This document shows, piece after piece, positions 23,911-34,865 of a stretch of 64,000 nt of DNA. A program made the translations under genes and the position numbers. This stretch comes from Podospora pseudoanserina. Taxonomy: Eukaryota > Ascomycota > Sordariomycetes > Sordariales > Podosporaceae. The stretch covers positions 2,805,001-2,869,000 of the forward strand of contig NC_085922.1 of assembly GCF_035222485.1 (NCBI RefSeq), given 5' to 3'. The first letter of the stretch is position 1, and the number at the start of each line of letters is the position of its first letter. Under the pieces are notes generated by a model. That model ran no database searches. It was not told where the DNA came from and saw nothing but the letters and a program-made list of their open reading frames with translations.

Positions 23911-25337
23911 ATGCTCCTGGCCCGGCGCCCGCACACGATGGGACCGACGCACCCCCCCGGCGGTCTTCTATTCGGCTGTAGGTGTTCAAGGAGCAAAAAA
24001 GAGTTGGATCATAGAATACTAATAGCCTGTTTCCAGACGACATTAACAATCCGAACGGAGATCCCACACTAGACCATCCAGACCTGTTCGCCAATCCCGG
24101 TGGCCTCGAAATCTCGGGCCAGAGTCTTCTCGGTGAAGATGGCACCGATTATCTGCAATCATTCTTTGGAGTATTTCAGAGCGACAATCCTGGAACATCA
24201 TGGGGTGAGGGTTTAGGTCTGCACTCGGAGCAATGGTCAGACGAACTGCTTGTCGGTCATGAGTTGAACTTTGGAGTGAACACCGACAACATGCTTTATC
24301 AGGAGCCCATGCAACAGTACAACTCGGCCCTTCCAATCCGTCCTCATTATGCATCTCACGGCAGCAACAACTTTGCTCCCACCCCGATGGGCCAGCCATC
24401 GGCCGATGTCCTGAGTGCCGCAACAGCTCTGCTCCCGGCATCTGAGCAGCAGTCCCCCCGTACCAACTTGCAGTTCATGCCCTCTCACGGGATACCAATG
24501 CCCTTGCACCAAGATGCCAACAGCTTCAACATTTTCGCTTCAAATGCTGGGCCATCCCATTCTCAACAAGCGAGACCATCACGAACGGTGGAGGTCCTGT
24601 TTGGATCCGATCCAGGTTTCAGCAACGCCCAACATTTCGTTCCGAGGCACGAGAGAGAATCAACAGAACACATCGCCGCGAAGCAACTGGCAACTTTGAG
24701 CTGCCTGCAACGAAACCACAGCAATGCTCCCACACGAGCACCCAGTCCTGAGCCGTGGGCAGCATCTCACCCTCCACAAACCACAACGAACGGGGTAATA
24801 TCACCCCTACAACTGAAGACGTCCGACCTTTCACCAAATCCACCACAAAGCGACGGCTCATCGAGCGCCCTGAAAAAGCGCAGAAGAAGCGACAAGTCGA
24901 CGGATTCGGACGACGAAGACGAGGAGCAAGAACGCTCTGTCATCCAAGAGACTCCGGTATCTGTTCCGTCACCACTTAGGTCGGCCTTGTCGCCGCCAAC
25001 CGCCAAGAGGCGAAAGCCATCTATCGCCGCCTCTGCCGTAGAAGACGGCGCCACTCCCCCAGCCAACGGGAAACGGAAAAAGTCAACAGCAGCCAAGCCG
25101 CCTCGAGAGAACCTGTCAGAGGCACAGAAGCGGGAGAATCACATCAAGAGCGAACAGAAGCGCCGCAACATTATCAAGGATGGCTTTGCAAAGCTCAACC
25201 AAATCGTGCCGACAGTCATCAACCAGAATCTTAGCAAGGCTGGCGTCCTCATCGCGACACACGTGTGGATTGACCAGTTGGTGAAGGAGAACAATGAGCT
25301 GGAAAAGCTGCTGGCTAGCGCTGGAGAAAAGGCCTAG
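23911..25337 (+). CDS. bHLH transcription factor (2 exons)
   Basis: Exons 23911-23977 and 24037-25337 give 455 residues; a second in-frame ATG at 23938 would give 446. The intron is 59 nt with an ideal CTAAT branch point. A basic helix-loop-helix domain fills the last ~70 residues: basic region KRENHIKSEQKRRNIIKDGF, helix 1 to NQIVP, a loop, then a second helix running into a short leucine-containing segment (VKENNELEKLLAS). This basic region resembles fungal bHLH proteins annotated as GlcD-gamma/Ino4-like. The His-Glu-Arg pattern predicts E-box binding. The remainder is disordered, with acidic and basic runs (DSDDEDEEQE, KRRRSDKS). An in-frame stop lies just before the first ATG, which supports this start. 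Target genes cannot be told from sequence. Confidence 0.87.
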
Positions 25338-26960
25338 GACGACTTTTGAATATACGAAACTTATCATGGAAACTGGGCAACATTCAGCTTGTATTGAAAA
25401 GATGAGATTACACAAGTTCCAGAGGTCTGGCGTCAATGCATCGTGCTTTTCGCATACCGCAGTCGACTTGCTGTTCCCTCCCGGCTGCCCACACCAACCA
25501 CGAATCAACACTATCCTCCCGACACCAACCTGAGTCAGGTTGGCAAAGAAGGAATCAGTCAACATTTACTGCTATTTATATTGCAAACTTTTATTCTGGA
25601 CATATCGAGAGATTCGGGTCACATATACACTCAGCTTTTTCATGCGGGGGGCGAGGCGGGAGCTGATTTAAGGGGGGAAACCATATTTAGAGGAAGGGAG
25701 GGATAGAGATGATGAAGAATTACGATGTCGATGAACAATTTAGGAGAGGGAAAGAGGAAGAGAGAAAGGAGAGGAAATGCCAGCCCTAAAAGAGAAGGGA
25801 GTTACAGCACTTTTGATACCCTTTTTCTTGTATCTTTGAGCATATTGAGATGTGGAAAGGGGGTTTGATACCGATGGAAGGATGAGATTCTAAGGTGGTG
25901 ATGGGGGGAAGAAAAATATCAAGTTAATATAATACTGCTGCCCTACGATGGGGTGGTTGGAAATGACTATGTTTTGACTTTGATATGCTGGTGATGATGT
26001 CAAATATTTGCTGAGTGACCACACTACTGACCTCCTCAGAGGATTTGGGTCTGGGTAATTCCCAACCTGGCTAGGTACCCCCTGATCCAAGAACATCTAT
26101 TTCACATTTGTTGATCTACAACGGATCGACCGGCACAACGGTTTATTACCGGAGCAGACGCAGGAGGACTGCAGTGTATCATCCTTCGAGTATAGCTTAA
26201 CCTCGGCTTCTGTTTACCTAACGTCTGGAGTTCCAGATCACCACCGCTCTGCAAGTCGCCGAATGGGGACATGTACAGGCGTCTCATTGTTTCACGGAAC
26301 GTAGTGAAGGGCCGGGCCGCTGTTTATTTTATTGCGGGGTGCAGGAGAAGTCAGAGTCAGATTGTTGACATATCTCTTGGGAAGACTAGGTAGGTAGTCA
26401 TCCCGAGGGGGTGGGAGTCACGAAAATAGACCGGGGGAATCGCCGAGGGTATATGTCGTTGAGAACTCCTGGCTTGGTAATACTTGCGAATAGTGATATC
26501 TCTGTAAACAAATTCAATTACGGGAAAACATACAGTGTGATGTTCCTTCCCCAATTACCCACTCTGTGACATATGGATGCCAGCTTGCTTCTTGAATGTA
26601 GGTAGGATGGAGAATAGGTTCCGCCACCTCTTATAGCTCAATTATCCAAACCGACCCTCAAAAATCCTGATACTGCAAAGTGAGTTAGCGTGAGATGTGT
26701 AAAAACGCATCCTGAACCACGCCCGATATGCCATGTGAGTTAGTAAACAGATGAAACAGACATGACAAATAGTCAGAGACAATATATTTTCGTTGTAATC
26801 GGTCCTGTATCAGCCCTTTCATCTCGCCAGACTAATCCCATCATCAACATGGCAACCCCCAATCACACAAATACCCAAACCCAATTCCCATACTCCCAAC
26901 GCCAAACCATTTCCCAACAATCCAACAATCCACCCCTCCACATCACCCAACCCAGCCCAT
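25338..26960. other. Convergent spacer between bHLH and carboxylesterase genes
   Basis: Two genes converge on this 1.6-kb stretch. Its left part is the 3' region of the bHLH gene, purine-rich around 25640-25900. I see no gene, tRNA or repeat array. Open frames are short. Confidence 0.5.
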
Positions 26961-29300
26961 CTACAACTTCGACCTCCCACCCTCCTCCCCCCTCCCCAAC
27001 CCCTCACTCAACCCAACCCTCCCCCACCAAAACTCACAAGCCTCCCTCTCCAGCCTCGTCAAGCTCTCCACCTTGACCGGATACCCTTGCTTCCTCTCCT
27101 GTTGCGGCACACTCCTATCCCGCTCATTATTCCCCTCCCCAAAAACCATCACCCTCCCCTTCCCCAAATCCTTCCACCACCCCTCCCTCTTCGCCGGACT
27201 CTCAAACCTCGGCCATTGCACCCTCCTCCCCCTCGCAGCGTTAACATCTCCCCCCTTACTAGCCACAAATCCCGACCAAAAAGAAATCATCTCATCCGCC
27301 GTCCTGACCAACCCCGGCCTCTCATTCCCGTAACCCAAAAACTCCATATCATGCGCCACAACAGGCGCTTCATCCCCGTGATTAGCGGCTCCAAAGACAC
27401 CAGTAGCAGCATACCGATATACATAAACGTTGGAAATCCCAGAAAGGGACATGAAATGCGCTGATTGCAGAACAGGGCATATATAAGCGTAGTGGGAGTA
27501 CGCCGTATCCAATCTATTCCACTGAGCCCCCTTTCCATTAGGAACAGAGACATACGGGCTGAGGGTCGGATTCGTCACCGGGTCGGGGTACAATTCTTCC
27601 AGTTTATCCAAATCAGCATCCTTCAACGTCGGGATCAAAGTCTTGAAAAAGGAGCGGAATTCAGAATTGGTGGAGGCGTCAGGGGGGATGAAGATTGTGC
27701 CTTCGTTTGTGTTGTACCCGGTGATGATCGGGATTTTGAGGTGGTGGCTGTTCTGCCAGGAGGAGATGGGGAGGTCGGGGATGATGTCTGGGAGGGTGTG
27801 GTTCGCGTGGGAGGAGTTGGAGTAGGGGTTTGGGCCGTCGATGACGGGTTGGAAGGGCCAGGTGACGCTGTCGACGTACTTGTCCCAGACGGCTTTGGAG
27901 CCGGCGACGATGGTTTTGAGGGGGAGGGTGCGGAGGTGGGGGAAAATTTCGGATTCGGGGATGTGGGCTGCGTTGATGGCGGTGAGGAACTCGCGGAATT
28001 GGATGAGGTGGCGGGGGTGGGTGGGATAGAAGACTGCGCGGGCGGTGGTGGCGCCGGATTCGAGGATGGCTTTGTGGAGAGGGGGTGGTCTGGGGGAGTT
28101 GGCGTAGTGCATGATGTGGTGGCCGATCTGATAATGTTAGTATCGTATGCTCAGACGAGATGGTAAGTAAGGACATACCGAATGGGCACCGGCACTGAGT
28201 CCCATGATGGTGACATTGTCCTTGTCACCACCAAAGGCACCGATGTTGTCTTGCACCCACTCCAAAAGCGCCTGCTGGTCTCTCAGCCCGAGATTCAAAA
28301 TCCCTTCCCTAGCAGTAACATCGCTCGGTAGAAAGCCCAGCGCGCCCACCCTGTAGTTGAAGTTCACAGCAACGATGTCGTGCTCCGCCCAGGCGACGAA
28401 ACTGGCCATGTTCCTCTCAATCCCCTTTCCAGCATTGAACCCTCCTCCGTGGATATACACCACTACTGGCAGCTTGAGCTCGTTTCCGTCTTGACCCTTC
28501 CCATATTTCCCCTTGATCAGTCCAGCAGGCCTGTAGACATTCAGGTTTAGGCAATTCTCGCCCTGGCCTATATAGACCACCCCATCGTTGATCGGACAGA
28601 ATTCTCCGTATCTCGTAGCTTGAAATGTTTCCTTCGATGGCTCTAGTGGCTGTGGTGGCCTGAATCTGTTTTGCCCTCCGGTCGTCTGAGCATAGGGGAT
28701 GCCCCTGAATGCCTCCACCGATTTCTTGAATCTTGGCGCTTTAAGGTTTGTTGTCCCGATGTAAATGCCCTGCTTCAACTCGACTGCCGGAGCCGTCGCT
28801 TTCACACCGCTGCCCTTCCCTGTTGCTTTCCCTGGTGATGCTGTTGGTTTCGTCATTCTGACCAGTGTTGTCGTCGTCACCGGCGGTAAAATGAAAGCAG
28901 GCAAGTCCCCCAAAGAAATCTTCGTCCCTTGCTGCCCGGGTCTCGATGTTACCAGCCCAGCGCCTGAATATGAATTCTTCAGTGAATATCCGTAACCGTG
29001 GCCATAGACTTTCAGATAGATCCACACCAACACTAACACAGCGAGCCCTGATATCCAAAGTGATAACCTGTTCCTGAAAAAGCCTCCTCTCGAATGGCCG
29101 TAAGAATATGATCTATGATTCGGTCGGACCAGGGGCCTCTGCTTTATACCCATTCCTAATCCTCCTCCTCCTCCATGCGACGAGGTTCGGGTTCGGTGTT
29201 GTTGTTGGAGAAGAAGCTCCACCGTTGCACTTCTTCCAGACCGGGACCCGCCGCTGCCGCTGCTAAAATGCGGAGAAGCTTCGCGGTCCTTGGCGTACAT
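26961..29300 (-). CDS. Type-B carboxylesterase/lipase with N-terminal membrane anchor (2 exons)
   Basis: Exons 29300-28179 and 28127-26961 give 762 residues; the intron is 51 nt. This is an alpha/beta-hydrolase of the carboxylesterase type-B family. A Ser/Gly/Arg-rich N-terminus precedes one hydrophobic stretch (LSLWISGLAVLVLVWIYLKV, ~residues 80-100), which predicts a type II membrane protein with the catalytic domain in the secretory lumen or outside. Family motifs are FRGIPYAQ, the disulfide-region CPINDG and ENCLNLNVYRP, the oxyanion loop YIHGGGFNAG and the nucleophile elbow GLSAGAHS with Ser369. Candidate Glu (NTNEGTIFIPP) and His (NHGDEAPVV) complete the triad. The intron falls directly after the elbow, in phase 0. 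Substrate is unknown. It starts head-to-head with the NLR gene. Confidence 0.9.
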
Positions 29301-30349
29301 CTTGGTCGCCTGGGTGGCTGCGGAGCGGGAGAGTGGTAGAAAAAGGGTCTCTCGGCTATAATCTACCGGTGTATATCGTCATATCCATAGTATTTCCTTC
29401 TCTTTCGGGCTTCTGTGATTGTCGTTTCTTCTCCCGGTTTCTCGCAGGACGCAGCAGTGTTTGAGTACAAAGGGCTTGAGAGTAGGTTTGTGTAGCGGTG
29501 GTTAACGGTTTCCGGGTTCGGTCGCTCGGGGCAATTGGTCCAGCGGCTGTTGAGGTCGCACAGCGGTTTTTGGTGTCTGAGATTCGAGTTGGCGCAAACT
29601 CTAAAATTTTGGAAGAATATTTGTGAAGGTGACCGTTTGTATTGAGAACGAACGACTTAAAATGAACGACTGGAGAGAGGACGAGGGCAAAGCCACTCTC
29701 GTCTGAACATCGTGACGGCGGCACGGACACAACCATCCTTATAGGTTTCACCTCACTTTCGGATCAACGACGGCGAGGCTGCATATCAAACCCTTGACAA
29801 TCGCCCGATTGAGCTACATTTATCGACATGTAACACGAGATATTCCTACCTCACATCTCCTCTCATCAGGCACGGAGACCCTTTGGGTCTAGACTCAGGC
29901 ACATGTTGTGGTTACTGCGCCCGTCCGGTCTCCGGCTCGGACGATGGGGGTTGTTGGTTGTTGGTCTTTCGGTCTATGATTTATGAGCTTTGTAGACATT
30001 CCACATGATATGTATAATCAACTCAAACCTGATGACGAAGTCTCCAAACAGAATCAATCAAGCCCAGCCATAGTCACAAGGCAGACTTGAGGGCTTCCAA
30101 TTTGTTCGCATCAGGTGATTTGCACTGTATCAAATCTGTAGACCTCTCACATATAGGCGGACGACGGAGTGGCTGAGCATGAGCCACACCAATTCCAAGC
30201 GGCAAGGCACCCACGATCTGACCGACTGCCAGCTGGATAAGGCTCTGCGGAAGAAAGTGCATTTCCTTCTTCTATCAACTTTCTGAAAGCACATCAGAAC
30301 ATCTAATTAATACAGCATACATCTTCGACAGGGACGCGCTTGAACAATT
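29301..30349. promoter_or_regulatory. Divergent region between carboxylesterase and NLR genes
   Basis: This 1.05-kb stretch separates two outward-facing genes and should hold both promoters. I found no repeat, RNA gene or supported coding exon in it. Confidence 0.5.
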
Positions 30350-33300
30350 ATGATGCCCCCGGTCTTGGGATCACACCGGAAGCGGATGGCAACCGATGAA
30401 TTACAGGAAGAACGCTCCATTCCACCGCCGCCGTCCGCTAGGGTTCCCCGGGTCCTGGTTGACAGTGACCGAAACCAGATCCTAGAACCTGCCGTTGCCA
30501 ACGAGTGCGTACTTTTGCTGGTTTGATGTCTAAATAGACTGTTTGTTGACAGTTGCCAGTGCCGTGGCAGAAACACCTCAGCGGACTTCCCTTGGACTAT
30601 CGCAGGACCGTCAGTTAGTAATCCAGTCTTCGACAACCAACAATGTAGTCAGCACGTATGTCCCACCCCGACGTCCAGCCAAACGGAGCGACTTCAGCAT
30701 TGCCATCATCTGCGCGCTCTCATCAGAGGCCACTGCCGTGGACGCTGTCTTCGACGTCTACTGGGATGAGAAGGGTCCACCTTACGACAAAGTTGCCGGT
30801 GATCCCAATGCGTATACCACCGGTGCCATTGGTCGTCACAATGTTGTTCTCGCACACATGCCGGGGATAGGGAAAGTCGGCTCTGCGCTGGTGGCATCCA
30901 ACTGCAGGCACAGTTTCCCCAACATCAAGCTCGCACTTGTTGTGGGGGTCTGCGGCGGCGTCCCTTTTAGCTCTACACACGATGTCAGCACAGAGATTAT
31001 ACTTGGCGATGTTATCATCAGTGATGGGATCATTCAGTACGATTTGGGACGGCAGTATGATGATCACTTCGAAATCAAGGCCGGGCTTTTGGATACTCTC
31101 GCCAGGCCCAGTTTAGAAGTACGCTCTTTTCTCTCGCAACTGAAGGTCCCGCGGCAGAGGAAGATGCTTGAAGAGGAAATGACCAAGATCATGTCGGTCC
31201 TATCGGTCCTACCGGCCCAGTCGGGCCTGTCTACCCAATATCCAGGCGCAGCAAAGGACAAGCTTTATAAGGCAACCTACAGCCATATCCGCGAAAAGGA
31301 GTTGTGTGAGACCTGTGGGTGCGACGGCAAATTAGTGACACGCGAGAGGCTCGGCCATCAAACTCCGCATCCTATGGTTCACCTGGGTATCATGGCTTCA
31401 GGCGACAACGTCGTGAAATCAGCACCGTATCGCGACAAGATTGTGGAGGAGTCGAAACTGAAATTGGAGGCGAACATCATAGGGTTCGAGATGGAAGGAG
31501 CAGGAGTTTGGGACACCTTCCCTTGTGTTGTGATCAAGGCTGTCTGTGACTATGCGGACAGTCACAAGGCGAAAGAATGGCAGCCATACGCAGCTGCTAC
31601 CGCCGCCGCGTGTATGAAGGCATTCTTGAAGAAATGGACTCCTTCTCCTTCTCTTCAGGACGATACCTGTACGTAATAGTCTCATTACCTTGCAACCTCT
31701 ACATGCTATCTCGGAAGTTGTCTCATGCGCATTTAGTTTCTGTTCCATACCCACGGAACAATAACTTCGTCGGTCGGTCAGATATTTTAGCGAAGCTACA
31801 TCAACTGTGGTGCAACTCCACCTCACAGACCCCAGTTGCTCTCTGCGGTCTTGGGGGCATCGGGTAAGTTCAATTCGTTCATGCTGTTAATATCACCTAA
31901 CACCTGACAGGAAAACACAAATTGCCATCGAGTTCACATATCGGATCCAGCGTACTTACCCCAACATATCAGTCTTTTGGGTCCACGCAAGCAACCACGA
32001 GCGGTTCCGTGAAGCATACACTGCTATCGCACAGAAATACCGGATCCCCGGGCATGAAGATCCCAAAGCAGAGGTGTTGCCATTGGTAAAGAGCTGGTTA
32101 GAAAGCCAGGTGTGTGGTCAGTGGATCATGGCAATCGATAATGCTGATGATCTGGAGCTTTTCTTCAACAGAAATGGTGGATTGGGACGCTACCTTCCAG
32201 AGTGTGCGCACGGGACTATTCTCATCACCACAAGAAACCTGCAGGTCGCCTCCAGGCTAACCAAAGGAATGGCCTCGTCCGTTATTAGGATCGGAAAGAT
32301 GGATGAAGTCGAGACAGCCCAGTTGCTCTCAACACGGCTTGCAGAAATCGACACGATGCCTGGGGATTATGCAGGACTTTCTGCTCGGCTTGAGCATCTA
32401 CCATTGGCACTGGTTCAGGCAGCTTCGTTCATCCAAGAGAACAGTATCACGATCTCTCGATACATCCAACTCCTGGACGAGAGCGACCGGACTCTTATCG
32501 ATCTACTTAGCGAAGACTTTGAAACGGTTGGGAGAGACTCGGAAACTCCTCGCGCAGTAGCAGAGGCTTGGATTATCTCTTTTAAGCAAATTCAGAATCA
32601 GAACACCCTCGCAGGCGAGCTTCTTTCAATCATGAGTTTCCTCGATCGCCAGACCATTCCCTACGAATTTCTTTTCACGTACGCCAAAGACCACGGTGCA
32701 GGAGAGCTTCAGCTCATCAAGGCACTAGGGGTACTAAAAGCGTTTTCATTTGTCACTGAAGACAAAGACCAAAAATTTGACATGCATCGACTCGTGCATT
32801 TGGTCACTCGAAAATGGCTGGTTCAGAACGGCATAAAGCAAAAATTCGCCGAGCGGGCACTCTTAGTCGTGACTGTGTGTTTCCCGTGGGGGGAGTACAA
32901 GAATTGGACTATATGCAACGCATACCTCCCGCACGCCACTGCTGTGTTAAAACTAGGAGAAGACATTTCCTCAAAACAAGGAAAGCTGGCGAGAGCAAGC
33001 CTTCTTCATAATGCGGGCCAGCTTTTCTCCGGACAGGGGGATTACCAGAGAGCGGCATTGTACCAGAAAAAAACATGGGAGATCAGTCAAGCCCACTTGG
33101 GCGAAGAGCACCCAGATACATTAACCAGTATGAACGAAATAGCAGTAACATACCAGTCACAAGGCCGGTGGAAGGAGGCCGAATTACTACAACTGCAAGT
33201 ACTGGAAATTCAAAAGAGGGTTCTAGGAGAAGAACATCCCAATATATTGGCTAGTATGCACAGCCTAGCATCAACATACCAGTCACAAGGCCGGTGGAAG

Positions 33301-34122
33301 GAGGCCGAATTACTACAGCTACAAGTACTGGAAATTCAAAAGAGGGTTCTAGGAGAAGAACATCCCAATACATTGGCTAGTATGCACAACCTGGCCGTAA
33401 CTTGGAGGGGTCTGGGGCGGCCTAATGATGCGTTAGAGCTGCTTGAAGAATGCCTTTGTCTGAGAGAGAAAGTGCTTGGGTTAGATAATCATAGGACCAT
33501 TGACACAAAAGCGGAAATAGCTTCTTTATATTGGGAGGAAGGTCGATTCCGCGATGCTGAAAGATTAGAGGCGGAAGTGCTAGGAAAGCGGAAAAGGATA
33601 TTGGGAGAAGAGCATCCCAACACACTGGTGAGCATTCACAACCTTGCATATAATTGGAAGGACATGGATCGTCTTGAGGAAGCTATAGAGTTGATGCAGG
33701 AGTGTGTTCGCCTCCGTCAGAAGGTCTTGGGCTCGGATCATCCCGATACCGTCGAAAGTTTGTCGGCACTGGAAGAATGGAAGGATTTGAGAGGCGAAGG
33801 CGGTGGCAACGGGAACACACACGGCAATTCTGAGGCAAACGCTGCAATGAAGAGCGGTGAGAACGCCGGTGGGAGCAGCAGTCACCACGAAGACGTCGAT
33901 AACGGCACGGATGACGATGCTGGTTACGAGGGCAACGAGAACGGGAACAACAAGGCTGGCCAGAGCTCAGAATCTCAGCAATGCCAGGCCACCAGGGACG
34001 GGGATGAGAAAGGCAACATCGGGGACGGAATCCAAGATGGCGAAGGGCGGCGCAGCAGCGAAGATGGGAACACAGTTGAGGCTGGCGAAAGTGGATATGG
34101 GCCTGGGCCAGAACGTTTCTAG
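30350..34122 (+). CDS. NLR-like receptor: PNP domain, NB-ARC NTPase, six TPRs (4 exons)
   Basis: Exons 30350-30504, 30560-31668, 31737-31863 and 31911-34122 give 1200 residues. The architecture is that of fungal STAND/NLR proteins used in non-self recognition. A nucleoside phosphorylase-like domain (~97-410) shows IAIICALSSEATAVD, VVGVCGGVP, GFEMEGAGVWD and VCDYADSHK. The NB-ARC domain follows: NFVGR entry, P-loop GLGGIGKT (459-466), Walker B IMAIDNADD (536-544), TILITTRN sensor and an MHD-like FDMHRLVHL. Six kinesin-light-chain-type TPRs of ~42 residues span ~830-1060; repeats 2 and 3 are nearly identical. The last ~130 residues are Gly/Asn/Glu-rich and disordered. An intron splits the P-loop codon of Gly464. 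The first intron (30505-30559, GTGCGT donor) is the least certain junction. A role in heterokaryon incompatibility or antiviral/antibacterial defence is inferred. Confidence 0.9.
33151..33402 (+). repeat. Two nearly identical 126-bp TPR repeats inside the NLR gene
   Basis: Units start at 33151 and 33277, exactly 126 bp (42 codons) apart. Over the first ~110 bases they differ at only about three positions (for example AACTGC versus AGCTAC), and they diverge towards the 3' end. Other TPRs of the gene are far less alike. Confidence 0.92.
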
Positions 34123-34865
34123 GAATATTATCAGGATAAACAGGGAGGGCTGGAGCAGAACTTTGTGTAATAGCTAACGCCACTTGAGGAACTACCTAGG
34201 AAAGGAGGGGACGACAGGTATCGTGGAATACTCGGTTTCCTTCTTTTATTCTGATGTTTTTCAGCTTTTGACAGTATGTTTCAGGGCCACATACCTGTAT
34301 CGTGGATTTCATTCTGTAGCTTAATTGTGTGTATCACGCCTAGGTAGCCATAGCTAATTACAAAATATTGTGTGGCCCGGAAACATACCTTCGTCATCAC
34401 CAACAATCGATATTCCGTACCACTTCCAGCCAGCTTTGCTCGACTTCTTACTGTTGCTACTTCAACAGGGACTGTAATGGAGCTGATGTACTTACTGCTG
34501 GTACTCTTTTGACCAGAGCAATACACATTTCTTGGACACAATAGAAACGTCGAAGACCGTAAAGGCAGCCCTTTAGATTTTACCAAGTCGACATGATGTC
34601 AACCGGTACAGGTGATGATAGTAATCTGTTCCATTCTCCTTCACATAACATACACTATTCCTCTTCAAACCCAACTTCACTCTTCCCAAGCCAAAAACCA
34701 ACGCCCTAACAATACCCCATCTCTTCTAACCCCCCACCAAAAACCCCAATCATAATCCTAACAATACCCTATCTGTCTTTCCTTACAGCAATCAATCCAG
34801 AATCAAAAGAAAAACGACCCCCAAATAATAAAAACTCCAAGCTAACAAAACCCTTCCCCCACCAT
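34123..34865. other. Convergent spacer between NLR and FELPGEA-repeat genes
   Basis: Both neighbouring genes end here. The right half is AC-rich. No gene or structured repeat was seen. Confidence 0.5.

Noticed and set aside
30506-30552. GC-AG intron (T|GCGTAC to GACAG) as first intron of the NLR gene
   Set aside because: A consensus GTGCGT donor one base earlier, joined to the TTGCCAG acceptor, also keeps frame, so a non-canonical site is not needed. Transcript data should decide.
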